A stretch of DNA of 64,000 nucleotides from Mucilaginibacter celer (GTDB lineage: Bacteria > Bacteroidota > Bacteroidia > Sphingobacteriales > Sphingobacteriaceae), in contig NZ_CP032869.1 of NCBI RefSeq assembly GCF_003576455.2, positions 2,108,001 to 2,172,000 of the forward strand, in the 5' to 3' direction. Below, one piece after another: positions 26,030 through 35,525 of the stretch. A program made the position numbers and the translations under genes. The first letter of the stretch is position 1. Every line of letters starts with the position of its first letter. Below the pieces are notes generated by a model. The model ran no database searches. It saw nothing but the letters and a program-made list of their open reading frames with translations, and was not told the origin of the DNA.

Positions 26030-26417
26030 CAGGGATCCCAGGGATACCCTGTACAGCGAACTCAGAAGGGAGTTCGGTACCTATTTCCTGGCTGGGGAAG
26101 AGGCGGTTAAGCGGTTATCTATAGCTTATCCGAAGTTTTTGTTCAGCTGCATGGCTGTATTGATCATCCTGTCGTTTCTGTTGTCCTTTACCCTTTTTCG
26201 TCATCCCTCAGAAAAAAAGGTACATCAGCCGGTGACAAGGGGGGTGCAGGAGGGCTTCGATCAGATCACCAGCATAGCTACATCGATCCGGCAGAGTCTG
26301 GAGCTCAGACGGATGGTTGATAGCCTCTCTGCAAAAAAGCAGTTGACACCAACCGACAGTGTTTTGTTGGACAGTACACTTGATCGCCTCTCCAGGCTAA
26401 AGCAATCTTTAAAATGA
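26007..26417 (+). CDS. Small single-TM tra protein (TraL-like position)
   Basis: 136 residues: a charged cytoplasmic N-terminus (about 1-44), one membrane segment (about 45-66, LFSCMAVLIILSFLLSFTLF), and a helical periplasmic tail with many Ser/Asp/Lys. It lies where traL is found in CTnDOT-type operons, between traK and traM; sequence alone does not prove the identity. It overlaps traK by 23 bases. Confidence 0.7.
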   Translation: MLRRIRSNRDPRDTLYSELRREFGTYFLAGEEAVKRLSIAYPKFLFSCMAVLIILSFLLSFTLFRHPSEKKVHQPVTRGVQEGFDQITSIATSIRQSLELRRMVDSLSAKKQLTPTDSVLLDSTLDRLSRLKQSLK

Positions 26418-26423
26418 AAATTT

Positions 26424-27614
26424 ATGAAAATTAACTTTAAACAGCCCAAATACGTGTTGCCTGCAATTCTGCTGCCCTTTCTTTGCTTTTTCTTTTATAT
26501 CTGGCAAAGCAATTCATCAAGCTCTGAAAAGGTAGTTAAGGAGTCGGCAGGATTTAACGGTACAGTAGGCAACGTGTCTGCTGATATCAGCAGGAAGCAG
26601 CTTTCCGACAAATTGGATGCTTACCGTAATGCTTATAAGGAGGCTAATGGTATTACCGCCGTGGGGGTAATACCTAAAGAAAATTCATCTGACCCAGCAT
26701 TCAACAACAATACTGCAGACCGTAGCAAGCAGCGGCTTGATTCAATACAGCTGGCCCTCAAAAAAACGTATCCTTTACCGGATAAGACGGCCCGGCCTGG
26801 CAATGATCAGGTTATGGCAAGGGCAATAGAGTCCATGGGCAGGAAACAATCAGGTGTGCCTGCTTCTCACCCCGTACGTGAACAGGACCCGATGGAAATC
26901 TTCCGTCAGCAAATGGCAATTATGGACAGTATTTCCAGGCAGAATGACCCCGACTATAAAGATGAAATGAAGAAGAAACAGGCCGGGGAGGCCATAAAAA
27001 GGCGGAAGGAGGAACAGGTCTGGCTTCCGGTCAGCAAGGCTGATTCCTTATCGGACGATTTTAATACAGTGCTCCCGGAAAAGCCACCTGCACTGATCAG
27101 TGCCATCATAGATGAAAACCTGACCGGATATGCCGGCTCCCGGATAAGGATCAGGCTGCTGGAAGATATCCGGGCAGGGAATAACCTGGTCGTCAAGGGA
27201 ACCTACCTTTATGCCCTCATCAGTGGTTTTTCGGAACAACGCGTGACGCTCTCCATCACTTCCATCTTATATCATGGTAAGATCCTGCCGGTAAAGCTGG
27301 ACATTTATGATATGGACGGCATGCCCGGTCTCTATGTGCCATCCTCCGCGTTTCGGGATTTTACTAAAGATCTCGGCGGCAATACTGTACAGGGCTTCTC
27401 TATTGACGGCAGCACCGGCAACAACCAGTTCCTGATGAGCTCCGTCAGTAAAATGTTTCAGTCCACATCTTCTGCCATTGCCGAACTGATCCGCAAAAAC
27501 AAGGCTAAACTGAAATACAACTCGTACTTGTTTATCGTCGACCCGGATGCGCTGCATACCGCTCAAAAAAACGAGGAAATTCTCTCCGGCAGGAAAATGC
27601 CCCAACAGCTTTAA
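26424..27614 (+). CDS. traM: TraM, VirB10-like protein
   Basis: A 396-residue protein with a basic N-terminus, one membrane helix (about 11-28), a long Pro/Lys/Gln-rich periplasmic linker, and a C-terminal TraM domain (about 215-396) starting LISAIIDENLTGYAGSRIRI and containing KGTYLYALISGFSEQRV and the DIYDMDGMPGLYVPSS motif. It links the inner-membrane ATPases to the outer-membrane core. It follows the previous gene by 6 bases. Confidence 0.9.
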   Translation: MKINFKQPKYVLPAILLPFLCFFFYIWQSNSSSSEKVVKESAGFNGTVGNVSADISRKQLSDKLDAYRNAYKEANGITAVGVIPKENSSDPAFNNNTADRSKQRLDSIQLALKKTYPLPDKTARPGNDQVMARAIESMGRKQSGVPASHPVREQDPMEIFRQQMAIMDSISRQNDPDYKDEMKKKQAGEAIKRRKEEQVWLPVSKADSLSDDFNTVLPEKPPALISAIIDENLTGYAGSRIRIRLLEDIRAGNNLVVKGTYLYALISGFSEQRVTLSITSILYHGKILPVKLDIYDMDGMPGLYVPSSAFRDFTKDLGGNTVQGFSIDGSTGNNQFLMSSVSKMFQSTSSAIAELIRKNKAKLKYNSYLFIVDPDALHTAQKNEEILSGRKMPQQL

Positions 27615-27660
27615 TCAGAAATACCTCTTATCTATTCAAATATTTAATGCCCTCTTTTTT

Positions 27661-28455
27661 ATGAAAAATATACTTTTTCTCTATTTTATGTTGTTCGCAT
27701 CTGTATGCTGTGCGCAGGAAAAGTTGCCGCTTGTGTACCTGCCTGTAAAGGGCACGATCCATTTTATTTCACCAGAGCCGATCCAGTACGTGGATATTTC
27801 GAGCAAACAGCTCGCCGGTGACCTCCCGCTTAAAAATATCCTGCGCCTGAAGCTCAGAGATACTTCAAAATCTTTCGACAGCGCGATCCTGACACTGGCA
27901 GGTGAAAAATTTATTGCACAATACCGCTTAGTACCCGGTTACACCGCTGTGCCAACCGAGATTGAAATCCTTCCGCCGGACACCCATCCGCTGGATATTT
28001 CCGGCATCGGTTTTTCTCAGAGTCAGCTTAAGTCAATGGCGACCAACCTGATCTCCATGAGAGCTGGAAATCCCAGGGAACGCACGCTGGCTTATGGGGT
28101 CAGCGGGCTTTTAAACCATGTGTACAGCGTCGGGGATTACCTGTTCCTGGACATCTCTTATCGAAATAAAACCCGTATAAAGTATGATATCGCTGATTTT
28201 AATTTCAGTATAGAGGACAAGAAGATCGCGAAGGCAGCAAATAGCCAGTCAATTCCTTTGACACCAGAGCTGATATTGTATGACATTCCCGCTTTTTCAA
28301 GGAACTACAGGAATATTTTCGTACTCAGAAAGCTCTCTATCCCCGGAAATAAGGTCTTAAAGGTCGAATTAAGCGAAAAACAGGTTTCCGGCCGTGTTTT
28401 GACGCTGTCTATTCCTTATCACGATATCCTTGATGCAGATACCCTGCCCAATTAA
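27661..28455 (+). CDS. traN: TraN, VirB9-like protein
   Basis: About 264 residues from Met 27661, chosen because it starts a good signal peptide (to about residue 19, ending CCAQ); the frame is open further upstream inside traM. DUF4138/TraN features include LPLVYLPVKGTIHFISPEPI, VDISSKQLAGDLPLKN and LDISYRNKTRIKYDI (beta-rich). It is expected to form the outer part of the channel core with TraM. Confidence 0.88.
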   Translation: MKNILFLYFMLFASVCCAQEKLPLVYLPVKGTIHFISPEPIQYVDISSKQLAGDLPLKNILRLKLRDTSKSFDSAILTLAGEKFIAQYRLVPGYTAVPTEIEILPPDTHPLDISGIGFSQSQLKSMATNLISMRAGNPRERTLAYGVSGLLNHVYSVGDYLFLDISYRNKTRIKYDIADFNFSIEDKKIAKAANSQSIPLTPELILYDIPAFSRNYRNIFVLRKLSIPGNKVLKVELSEKQVSGRVLTLSIPYHDILDADTLPN

Positions 28456-28468
28456 ATGATGTTAGCTT

Positions 28469-28696
28469 ATGACTGATTCTTTAGCTTACACTTATGTAAA
28501 ACTTGTGCTTGAACAGGAATTTCCGGTCCGATATCACTGCTTAACCAACACGCGCAATCTGCATTATGAACTCACCAATATTATAGAATTGTGCGCGCCG
28601 CTGTTACTCGGGCTTGAAGAAGATGACCCTTTCCTCAGATACGAGCTGATCGGTATCATAGCGGTCTACCTGCAGGAACTGGAGCCAGGTAACTAA
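28469..28696 (+). CDS. Small conserved-looking protein between traN and the coupling protein
   Basis: 75 residues, acidic, helical, no signal peptide and no known motif. It lies 13 bases after traN and 77 bases before the coupling-protein gene on the same strand, and its composition looks coding. Function unknown; a small cytoplasmic accessory of transfer is possible. Confidence 0.55.
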   Translation: MTDSLAYTYVKLVLEQEFPVRYHCLTNTRNLHYELTNIIELCAPLLLGLEEDDPFLRYELIGIIAVYLQELEPGN

Positions 28697-28773
28697 ATCC
28701 CGCGCTTTAGCTTCTGCATGATCGGGCCACCCGCAGTTGCCGGTGGTCTTTCTTATCTCCAACCTCTTAATTC

Positions 28774-30771
28774 ATGGAGGAAACGCGTGAACAACAAAAA
28801 CTGCATGGTTTTTTTCAATGCGGTATTTATGTCTCGATTTTACTGGAAGCAGCTATTTTTATTTACCCAGATGCGCCTTTCTGGGGCATTTTTCATACAC
28901 CACTACATAAGCTTGGCCATCTTGTTTTTTATTCGACGCTCCTCTACAGCAAACTGACAACAATGGGACTCATTTGCCTGGTCAGTGTGGGGACGCTGGC
29001 AAAAAAGAAAATAGATTTCGATCCTAAAGTCTATATCGGTTACCCCCTTACGGTGGGTTTGTTATTGTTTTTCGGGAGCATGATATTTCCTGGGCGCGCT
29101 TCGCCGCTTGCATTCGCATATACAACAAGATATGACTTGCTGTACATGTGTTGTTCTTTTATCGGGGCAATAATGATCAGCACGGCGATGGACAATGTTT
29201 CCAAGCTGATCAGATCGGGACTGGGTAAGGATAAATGGAACTCGGAAGCGGAAAGTTTCATGCAGCCGGTTAAGAAAATTGAAACACCTTATTCGGTTAA
29301 TATTCCGATGCTCTTTTACTACGGGGGACGGGTCCGAAAAGGCTGGATCAATATCTGCAATGTCTACAGATCAGTGATGCTTATTGGGACTCCGGGAAGT
29401 GGAAAATCGTTTAGTATTGTCAATCCCTTTATCAGGCAGCTGATTTTTAAACAGTTCTCTATATGCCTCTATGATTTCAAATTCCCCGACCTCGGCCAGA
29501 TCGCTTATTACCACTATCTCCTTGGCAAACAGAACGGCAAACTGAAAGGCTTTGCTTTTCATGTGATCAATCTTAATGACATAGAGAAAAGCCGCCGCAT
29601 CAATCCCTGGCGATCGGACTATATCCGGTCACTGGCCGACGCCGCCGAAACGGCCGAGGCGCTGGTAGAAGCCTTGAAAAAAGGTGACCGCTCGGGAGGC
29701 AGCGATCAGTTTTTCACCCAATCGGCAATTAATTTTCTGGCCTCATGCATCTACTTTATGAGTAAATACAAAGGAGGGATCTACTCAAGCTTTCCTCATG
29801 TGCTGGCGCTGCTCAATCGATCTTACGAGGAGATATTTAACGCCCTGATTTCAGAACCGGAGCTAAAATCGTTGCTTTCGCCGTTCATGACGGCCTATGA
29901 TGCCAAAGCATTTAATCAACTGGAAGGCCAAATCGGTACGCTCAAGATCTTTATCAGCCGCCTGGCGACCAAGGAAACTTATTGGGTGTTCTCCGGGGAC
30001 GATTTTAACCTGAAGATATCGGATAAAGAAAGTCCGGGTATTCTCGTATTGGCCAACGATCCCAATACGCAAAATATCAACTCCGCCTGTTATTCCATTG
30101 TCATTAACCGCCTCACCAAGCTGATCAATACGAAAGGGAATAATCCCTCAGCCCTGATCGTTGACGAAATGCCTACGCTGTTTGTGCACCGCGTTGAAAA
30201 CCTCATCGCGACAGCAAGAAGCAATAAGGTTGCCGTATTGATGGGCCTGCAGGAGCTGCCCCAATTTCAGCAGCAATATGGGAAAGATACGGCTGCTACC
30301 ATAACTGCCGTGGTCGGCACGGTGCTATCCGGCTCAGTCAGGAACAAGGAAACACTGGACTGGCTAGAGCGCCTGCTCGGGAAATCCAAACAGATCGGGG
30401 AGGGGCTTTCCATCGACCGCAATAAAACATCAACCTCCCTGAACGAAAAACTTGAAGCGTTGATTCCGGCAGGAAAGATCGCATCTCTTAATGCGGGCGA
30501 ACTGGTTGGCATGGTAGCGGCCGATGCCAAAGAAGAATATACCGGAAAATTCGAAACCTCTGCGATAAACTGCCGGGTTAACCTCAACCTCAAAGAAATC
30601 CGAAAGGAAGAGCAGGCTTACCGGCCATTGCCCTCTTTCTACGATTTTAACGGGAAAGCAGACGAAAAACTGCGCCGCAATTTCGACAGGATCAGCCGTG
30701 AAATCCACGAGATGGTCATGGCTTTCAAGCCCCCGGCTACTTCGGGAATGGTAAAAACCACATTGAACTAA
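28774..30771 (+). CDS. mobC: VirD4-type coupling ATPase (MobC/TraG family)
   Basis: A 665-residue type IV coupling protein that feeds relaxase-bound DNA to the channel. Membrane segments occupy about 17-36, 60-73, 88-107 and 118-140. Walker A GTPGSGKSFS is at about residue 205-214, YDFKFPDLG follows it, and Walker B LIVDEMPTLF is at about 462. The Bacteroidota MobC group has this layout. It starts the second block of element genes after the tra operon, and its stop is one base before the next start. Confidence 0.92.
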   Translation: MEETREQQKLHGFFQCGIYVSILLEAAIFIYPDAPFWGIFHTPLHKLGHLVFYSTLLYSKLTTMGLICLVSVGTLAKKKIDFDPKVYIGYPLTVGLLLFFGSMIFPGRASPLAFAYTTRYDLLYMCCSFIGAIMISTAMDNVSKLIRSGLGKDKWNSEAESFMQPVKKIETPYSVNIPMLFYYGGRVRKGWINICNVYRSVMLIGTPGSGKSFSIVNPFIRQLIFKQFSICLYDFKFPDLGQIAYYHYLLGKQNGKLKGFAFHVINLNDIEKSRRINPWRSDYIRSLADAAETAEALVEALKKGDRSGGSDQFFTQSAINFLASCIYFMSKYKGGIYSSFPHVLALLNRSYEEIFNALISEPELKSLLSPFMTAYDAKAFNQLEGQIGTLKIFISRLATKETYWVFSGDDFNLKISDKESPGILVLANDPNTQNINSACYSIVINRLTKLINTKGNNPSALIVDEMPTLFVHRVENLIATARSNKVAVLMGLQELPQFQQQYGKDTAATITAVVGTVLSGSVRNKETLDWLERLLGKSKQIGEGLSIDRNKTSTSLNEKLEALIPAGKIASLNAGELVGMVAADAKEEYTGKFETSAINCRVNLNLKEIRKEEQAYRPLPSFYDFNGKADEKLRRNFDRISREIHEMVMAFKPPATSGMVKTTLN

Positions 30772-30772
30772 A

Positions 30773-31186
30773 ATGATACCAGATCAGGAATTGAATGGAA
30801 AGATCGTGATGATGAACCCAAAGATGTGGGCAGAGCACTCGGATGAAGCGGGCGTTATCGGGCAAATAACCAAAGCGGATACCAGACGGGACGATTTCTT
30901 TGTGGATTACGGCGGGACCAAAGAACATTGGCATGGTGCGAATGCCCTGCTTGCATTAAGAAAATCTACGGAGATATATGACCTGCTCCGGGATAAACCA
31001 CATACGCTATCCGTAAATGATTTTAAAGATCTTAAAAATATAGCACTCCTGCTGGACTACGGAACAATAAAACATCATCGCACAGCGATGGAACTGGTTG
31101 TCAAAAATGAGCATATCCGCGATGCTGCCACCATCCGGCTGGACTTGTTGCTCGGCATTGACCGCCAGCCGGGTATGGAACGTTGA
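30773..31186 (+). CDS. Unknown element protein A (paralogue of the next gene)
   Basis: 137 residues, soluble. An N-terminal beta-rich portion (LNGKIVMMNPK ... FFVDYGGTKEHWHGANALLAL) is followed by a helical C-terminus (LSVNDFKDLKNIALLLDYGTIKHHRTAMEL). The same plan appears in the next gene, so they form a paralogous pair. It begins directly after the coupling protein. No known domain. Confidence 0.65.
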   Translation: MIPDQELNGKIVMMNPKMWAEHSDEAGVIGQITKADTRRDDFFVDYGGTKEHWHGANALLALRKSTEIYDLLRDKPHTLSVNDFKDLKNIALLLDYGTIKHHRTAMELVVKNEHIRDAATIRLDLLLGIDRQPGMER

Positions 31187-31240
31187 AGCCCCGCCGCACC
31201 GGATCGCCTCCTCTCATAGATAAATTAAAAACACAAAGTA

Positions 31241-31648
31241 ATGAAGAACGAAAATCTGAACGGTACTCCGGTATTGGTAAAGCCGGTACCAGGAAATGAT
31301 ACAGGACAAGCGACTGCGCTCATCGGCGTGTTGACCTATACCAGGTCCGCCTCTGAAAACTATGTTCGTTTTCCGGGCGGAGGTGAAGCTTACTACCATG
31401 CAAACGAAATATCTCAACTAAAAGATAAGCAAAAGGTATTCAATGATCTGAATAAGAACGGTTCTTCGATGGAAATCGCCGATTTCAAAGCGATGTATAA
31501 AGTGATGCTCTTACAGGACCGGGGAACTTCGCAGGCTTTAATTGCCGCACTGGCCATCGCGCGTGACAACCCTGGTATGCAGGACCGGGTTCTTGAACCG
31601 CTGATACCTCAACAAAGGCAGGAAATAGACACCGCTGTTGGCCGATGA
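31241..31648 (+). CDS. Unknown element protein B (paralogue of the previous gene)
   Basis: 135 residues with the same two-part plan as protein A: LNGTPVLVKPVP ... YVRFPGGGEAYYHANEISQL, then MEIADFKAMYKVMLLQDRGTSQALIAALAIA. The first half may form a small beta-barrel around an exposed aromatic/His loop. It overlaps the peptidase gene by 4 bases. Function unknown. Confidence 0.65.
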   Translation: MKNENLNGTPVLVKPVPGNDTGQATALIGVLTYTRSASENYVRFPGGGEAYYHANEISQLKDKQKVFNDLNKNGSSMEIADFKAMYKVMLLQDRGTSQALIAALAIARDNPGMQDRVLEPLIPQQRQEIDTAVGR

Positions 31649-32127
31649 AAGCTTATGTATGCATTTTAATGCTTTGCCTTCCGTTAAGACATCTGCATAT
31701 CAATTCGGCCTTTGGCTACCGTGTAAACCCGGTGACAGGAAAGTATCAGCTGCATGGTGGAGTTGACCTTCAAGCCCGCCGCGATACAGTCTTCGCCATT
31801 CTTAATGGCACTGTCCGGTCCGCCGGATTTAACAATGACCTGGGATTTAACATTTGCCTGCAACATGGAAATATTCAATCTACCTACGGCCATCTCAGGG
31901 AGATTATGGTCGGTACGAAAGATAGTGTCAGGGCGGGACAACCCATCGGTATTTCCGGTTCCTCAGGACGGGTGACAGGAGAACACCTGCATTTCTGCCT
32001 GAAGTATAGAGGAAGACCAATAGATCCTATCAATTTTTTATATGAACTGCTAATCAAAAAGGAAAATGAGCAAAAACTTCAAATCACTTCCGGTTCAGCT
32101 TTCGGAGAAGCTGATCACGGAAATTAA
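31645..32127 (+). CDS. M23-family zinc metallopeptidase (peptidoglycan endopeptidase)
   Basis: A 160-residue LytM/M23 protein with the zinc and catalytic set complete: HGGVD (H-x3-D), HGNIQSTYGHL and HLHF. It begins with a weak signal-like hydrophobic run, so export is plausible. In conjugative elements such enzymes open peptidoglycan locally for channel assembly. It overlaps the ArdC-like gene by 62 bases in another frame, an unusually long overlap. Confidence 0.85.
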   Translation: MKAYVCILMLCLPLRHLHINSAFGYRVNPVTGKYQLHGGVDLQARRDTVFAILNGTVRSAGFNNDLGFNICLQHGNIQSTYGHLREIMVGTKDSVRAGQPIGISGSSGRVTGEHLHFCLKYRGRPIDPINFLYELLIKKENEQKLQITSGSAFGEADHGN

Positions 32128-33241
32128 AGAGGGTAAACCCCTTTTTCAGAAACCGGTAAAAGAGAATGGTATGCCGGCCTTTGTAAAACCGCTTAATCCC
32201 TCAACAGGAAAGGGCTACAGTGCTATGAATGCGCTGATCCTGGGTATGAAACGGTATGATGATCCACGATGGTTAACCGCCGATGCTGCACGATTTGCCG
32301 GAAGCTGGGTCAAGGAAGGGGAGAAGGGTACGATGATTGAGTTCCAGAAAACGAGTGATATACAAGCGATACGCACAGCGGAAGGACAAAAGATCAAGGA
32401 CGGAGCAGGAGTTACACAAACGAAAACCGTGGAATTCGACAAACCTCAGTCAACTAAATCTTTTCTTTTCAATGCAGAACAAATGAAGGATGTTACCCCC
32501 CTGAAGGATTTTTTGGCCAGGCAACAGGAAGGCGATACACTTACACCTTTGCAAAAAGCGGAAAAATTGATTGCGGATAGCAAGGCTGTAATCATTGAAG
32601 GAGGGCAGGAAGCTTATTATGACAAAATAAGGGATGCCATATTTGTTCCGGAAAAAAGTCATTTTGAAAATGAGACCAAATATGCCCAGGCGGTGATACA
32701 CCAACTTTCTCACTGGGCGGGGCATGAAAGCCGCCTCAACAGGCCAATGGAGGGTAAATTCGGCTCCATGGAATACGCAAAGGAGGAAATGCGGGCAGCG
32801 ATCGCAGCTATTATCATCGGAGGTGAACTGAAAGTCGGTCATAACTTCGGCCACCAGGCTGCATACATGAACAATTTTACTAAGATCCTCCGGGAGGATC
32901 CATTCGAAATTGCCAAAGCTTCACGCGACGCACAGAAAATAGCTAACCTGCTTTTGGGAACCAACCTAAAACGCGAACAGAAACAGCAGACTGAAGTCGC
33001 TTTTAAACAGGGAGACCGGATAGATTATATGGACACTACCTATAAAGTGCTGGAAACCTATAAAAATAAAAGCATTCGCGTAGAGGATAGCGATGGTGCA
33101 CGTAAAACGCTGAAACCCGACTATGGCCTGTATAAGTCGCTCCTGGAAGCCAAACGAGACCCTCTGGGTAACGGCCAGGCTATTGATCAGACTAAGTCAC
33201 AATCAACAACAACTGAACAAGAATTTCAACTGGAAAGATAG
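32066..33241 (+). CDS. ArdC-like antirestriction protein with altered zincin motif
   Basis: 391 residues. The N-terminal ssDNA-binding ArdC domain (about 1-130) includes MPAFVKPLNPSTGKGYSAMNALIL, PRWLTADAARFAGSWVKEGEKG and IEFQKT. The metallopeptidase-like domain (about 140-300) contains HQLSHWAGHESRLNR at residue 212. Family members have HELxHWTGH, so the catalytic Glu is here Gln213. The C-terminal 80 residues are a linker with a KOW/SH3-like strand set. ArdC protects incoming element DNA from restriction. This copy probably binds DNA without peptidase activity. Confidence 0.82.
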   Translation: MSKNFKSLPVQLSEKLITEIKEGKPLFQKPVKENGMPAFVKPLNPSTGKGYSAMNALILGMKRYDDPRWLTADAARFAGSWVKEGEKGTMIEFQKTSDIQAIRTAEGQKIKDGAGVTQTKTVEFDKPQSTKSFLFNAEQMKDVTPLKDFLARQQEGDTLTPLQKAEKLIADSKAVIIEGGQEAYYDKIRDAIFVPEKSHFENETKYAQAVIHQLSHWAGHESRLNRPMEGKFGSMEYAKEEMRAAIAAIIIGGELKVGHNFGHQAAYMNNFTKILREDPFEIAKASRDAQKIANLLLGTNLKREQKQQTEVAFKQGDRIDYMDTTYKVLETYKNKSIRVEDSDGARKTLKPDYGLYKSLLEAKRDPLGNGQAIDQTKSQSTTTEQEFQLER

Positions 33242-34018
33242 ATGAACCTCTTAAATTTTAAAGAAAAGGATCTTCCGGTCAAAGACCTGGAAACCATCGG
33301 CCTCGCTTCGGATGGCCAGCTACTTTTAAATGTTGACGATCTGAAAGCACTGCTTTCCGGGCGCCGCACAGAACTACTTGAATTGCATGACCTACAAGCT
33401 GAAAATCTCAGGATCAAATCCCTGCATGCCAAAATCTCCCTGAAAATGAACGAGAGCGGAAAGACCGACCTGATGATCCATCCAATATACCATACGCCCT
33501 TAGTACCTGATTTTCTGACAGAGAACGAGGCGCAGCGCTTAGAGAAAGGAGAGGTACAAAACCTCTTGCGGATATTGCAGGACGATAAAGGGAATAAAAC
33601 GGAATTGCTGGTCGAGTATGATGCGGAAACCAGGGAGTTCATTGTCTCGGATACTGAAAAGATCCTGGCACCGGATATGGTGAACAATGAATTCCTGACA
33701 CCCGCCCAAAAAGAAAATTATCGGAAGGGAAAAGAAGTGCAGATCGCAGACGGCACAAGGTTCAACTATTCAGGGACCGACCGCCAAGGCATTCGGTCAG
33801 ACAGGCTTGCGCTTGTAGCCTCTGTACTGATGGATGGCGGGCTTTCATATATGATCTACAAAGGGCTCAATGCTTTGTTCAACAAAAAGCGGGATGAGAA
33901 GACCGCCGGAAGGCTGAGCCCCGGATATTACGCGGCAATAAGGGACGTAGAAGATCAGAGGTCCGGCCCTCCAAATCAGGCCGAACGCTCTTATTCCCGT
34001 AACGAATTTTCGCGCTGA
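33242..34018 (+). CDS. DUF3945/DUF4099-like element protein
   Basis: 258 residues. It begins right after the ArdC-like stop and overlaps the next gene by one base. The N-terminal part (LNFKEKDLPVKDLETIGLAS) and the centre (PIYHTPLVPDFLTENEAQRLEKGEV ... LLVEYDAETREFIV) resemble DUF4099/DUF3945 repeats common in Bacteroidota mobile elements (recollection). A short hydrophobic stretch lies near residue 190-205. Function unknown. Confidence 0.65.
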   Translation: MNLLNFKEKDLPVKDLETIGLASDGQLLLNVDDLKALLSGRRTELLELHDLQAENLRIKSLHAKISLKMNESGKTDLMIHPIYHTPLVPDFLTENEAQRLEKGEVQNLLRILQDDKGNKTELLVEYDAETREFIVSDTEKILAPDMVNNEFLTPAQKENYRKGKEVQIADGTRFNYSGTDRQGIRSDRLALVASVLMDGGLSYMIYKGLNALFNKKRDEKTAGRLSPGYYAAIRDVEDQRSGPPNQAERSYSRNEFSR

Positions 34019-34626
34019 TGCCAATTGTCCTCTCGGATCTCGAAATTTCCACGGAAGTCCGCTGCTTTTTTGCTTTGACAACTGAGGCTGTTTTTGACTA
34101 TGGCAATGATAGGGAGTCTTTCGACGAAAAAGGTCACCGGGTTCCCTCTACCCGGAATGTCTGGCTAGGTGGAAACCGGCATGCACAGACTTTGATCGTC
34201 GTTTATTCGGTCGTCGAAGCTGTCGCAATGCTGACCATAAACTTTCAGCGCTTCAGTAATCTTGACAATTTGGCAGTGATCGCCCTGGGAACGCGGGTGC
34301 GTAGAGAACAAATGGATTGGATCAGACAGGCTTTTCCGCGGCGAAAAATCGTTCTTGCTTTCGGGAATGACCTGGCTGCCCGGATAACTGATATAAAAGC
34401 TGCCGCCTGGCTGCAGCAACATTACGTGCGCATAAGCTACCATGATCAGCTGGTCACCATTTCCAAGAATGAAACTACTCGTTTTTTCAATGCAGAATCA
34501 CTGACCCTGGTGGCTTATAAGCGCATGTTTGGCATCAGGAATAACTTCCGGACAATGAAACCGAAGCTCTTCAATACTTTTTTAGAACAAATCAAATATG
34601 ATGCATCACGAAGACATACAGATTAA
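34018..34626 (+). CDS. Unknown element protein, possible degenerate toprim fold
   Basis: 202 residues. The centre (IVVYSVVEAVAMLTI ... NLAVIALGTRVRREQMDWI ... IVLAFGNDLAARITDIKAA) follows the strand-helix order of a toprim domain, with Glu and Asp at plausible places, but the classical DxD is not seen. It overlaps the previous gene by 1 base and the next by 29. Similar toprim-like proteins accompany ArdC and DUF3945-type genes in related elements. The assignment is tentative. Confidence 0.5.
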   Translation: MPIVLSDLEISTEVRCFFALTTEAVFDYGNDRESFDEKGHRVPSTRNVWLGGNRHAQTLIVVYSVVEAVAMLTINFQRFSNLDNLAVIALGTRVRREQMDWIRQAFPRRKIVLAFGNDLAARITDIKAAAWLQQHYVRISYHDQLVTISKNETTRFFNAESLTLVAYKRMFGIRNNFRTMKPKLFNTFLEQIKYDASRRHTD

Positions 34627-35059
34627 ACCGGCAAAGATTTTCGCATTGATAAAAGCGCTACCATATCTGCTTGCCGCAATCGCATTGTTACTTTTGGCAT
34701 GGCGGTTTTCTCCCTGCTTAATTTGGTTGAGCCTTGCTGCCTGCAACATGGCCCTGTACAAGTTATGCCTGATCCGTTGCCGTCGCTTCCTTATCTCCGG
34801 TGAATTTATCCGGGTAACAACAGGGATTCTTTTTAAACGCACGGATCAGCTGGAGATGTTCAGGATCAAAGATTTTATCGTTACACAATCTTTGCTTTTT
34901 CAGGTTTTCAAACTCATGGACCTGACTTTGATTACAAGCGATGCCACCAGCAAGGTTTGCCGACTGACCGGTATACCCGCCTCTGATCTTTTAGATACCA
35001 TAAGAATGCGGGTTCAGGATGCCAGGAAGAATAATGCCATCTGGGAAATAGTAGATTAA
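34598..35059 (+). CDS. Membrane protein with bacterial PH-like domain
   Basis: 153 residues: two membrane segments (about 16-52) followed by a beta-rich domain with FLISGEFIRVTTGILFKRTDQLEMFRIKDF split across residues 63-94, as in bPH_2/YdbS-type proteins. Its start may be MHHEDIQ (34601). It overlaps the previous gene. Cargo or accessory gene of the element; role unknown. Confidence 0.65.
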   Translation: MMHHEDIQIKPAKIFALIKALPYLLAAIALLLLAWRFSPCLIWLSLAACNMALYKLCLIRCRRFLISGEFIRVTTGILFKRTDQLEMFRIKDFIVTQSLLFQVFKLMDLTLITSDATSKVCRLTGIPASDLLDTIRMRVQDARKNNAIWEIVD

Positions 35060-35105
35060 AACTTGGTTGTTACTAAATTATTTAGTAAATTTATCACATT
35101 GATTT

Positions 35106-35411
35106 ATGAAAGCGATTATCAGAAATGTTTTATTGGCTTGCCTAATTTCTACTTTTGCGTTATTTGGCGCATTGGGCAATAGTCAGCAATCCCGCATCCA
35201 TAGCAAACAAACTGTTATTGCAAAGCATCAAGAGCCATTTATGACTGAAAGGAGAAAGGAAACATTGACTTGCCTTTCAGTAGCCATTCTTGCCTGGGTA
35301 TTCTGCTTTTGGCGCTGTGCTGCTATTAACCGGAGGCTTGCCATAGAAAGGGAATATCAGCGCAGATTTAATGACTACATGCGCAATTCTGCATTTTATC
35401 GTCAATTTTAA
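35106..35411 (+). CDS. Small membrane protein of unknown function
   Basis: 101 residues with two hydrophobic segments (about 7-25 and 54-71) and charged flanks. No motif recognised. It stands 46 bases after the PH-domain gene. Confidence 0.5.
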   Translation: MKAIIRNVLLACLISTFALFGALGNSQQSRIHSKQTVIAKHQEPFMTERRKETLTCLSVAILAWVFCFWRCAAINRRLAIEREYQRRFNDYMRNSAFYRQF

Positions 35412-35525
35412 ATTCATGGTTCCTGAAGGATTAACGCACTTTTCGATCGAAACCATTTAGAATTATCCTCCAAACAAAAATCATTCCCGCAACAAGATTG
35501 TTTTTTAAAACAATTTCTCTCTTCT

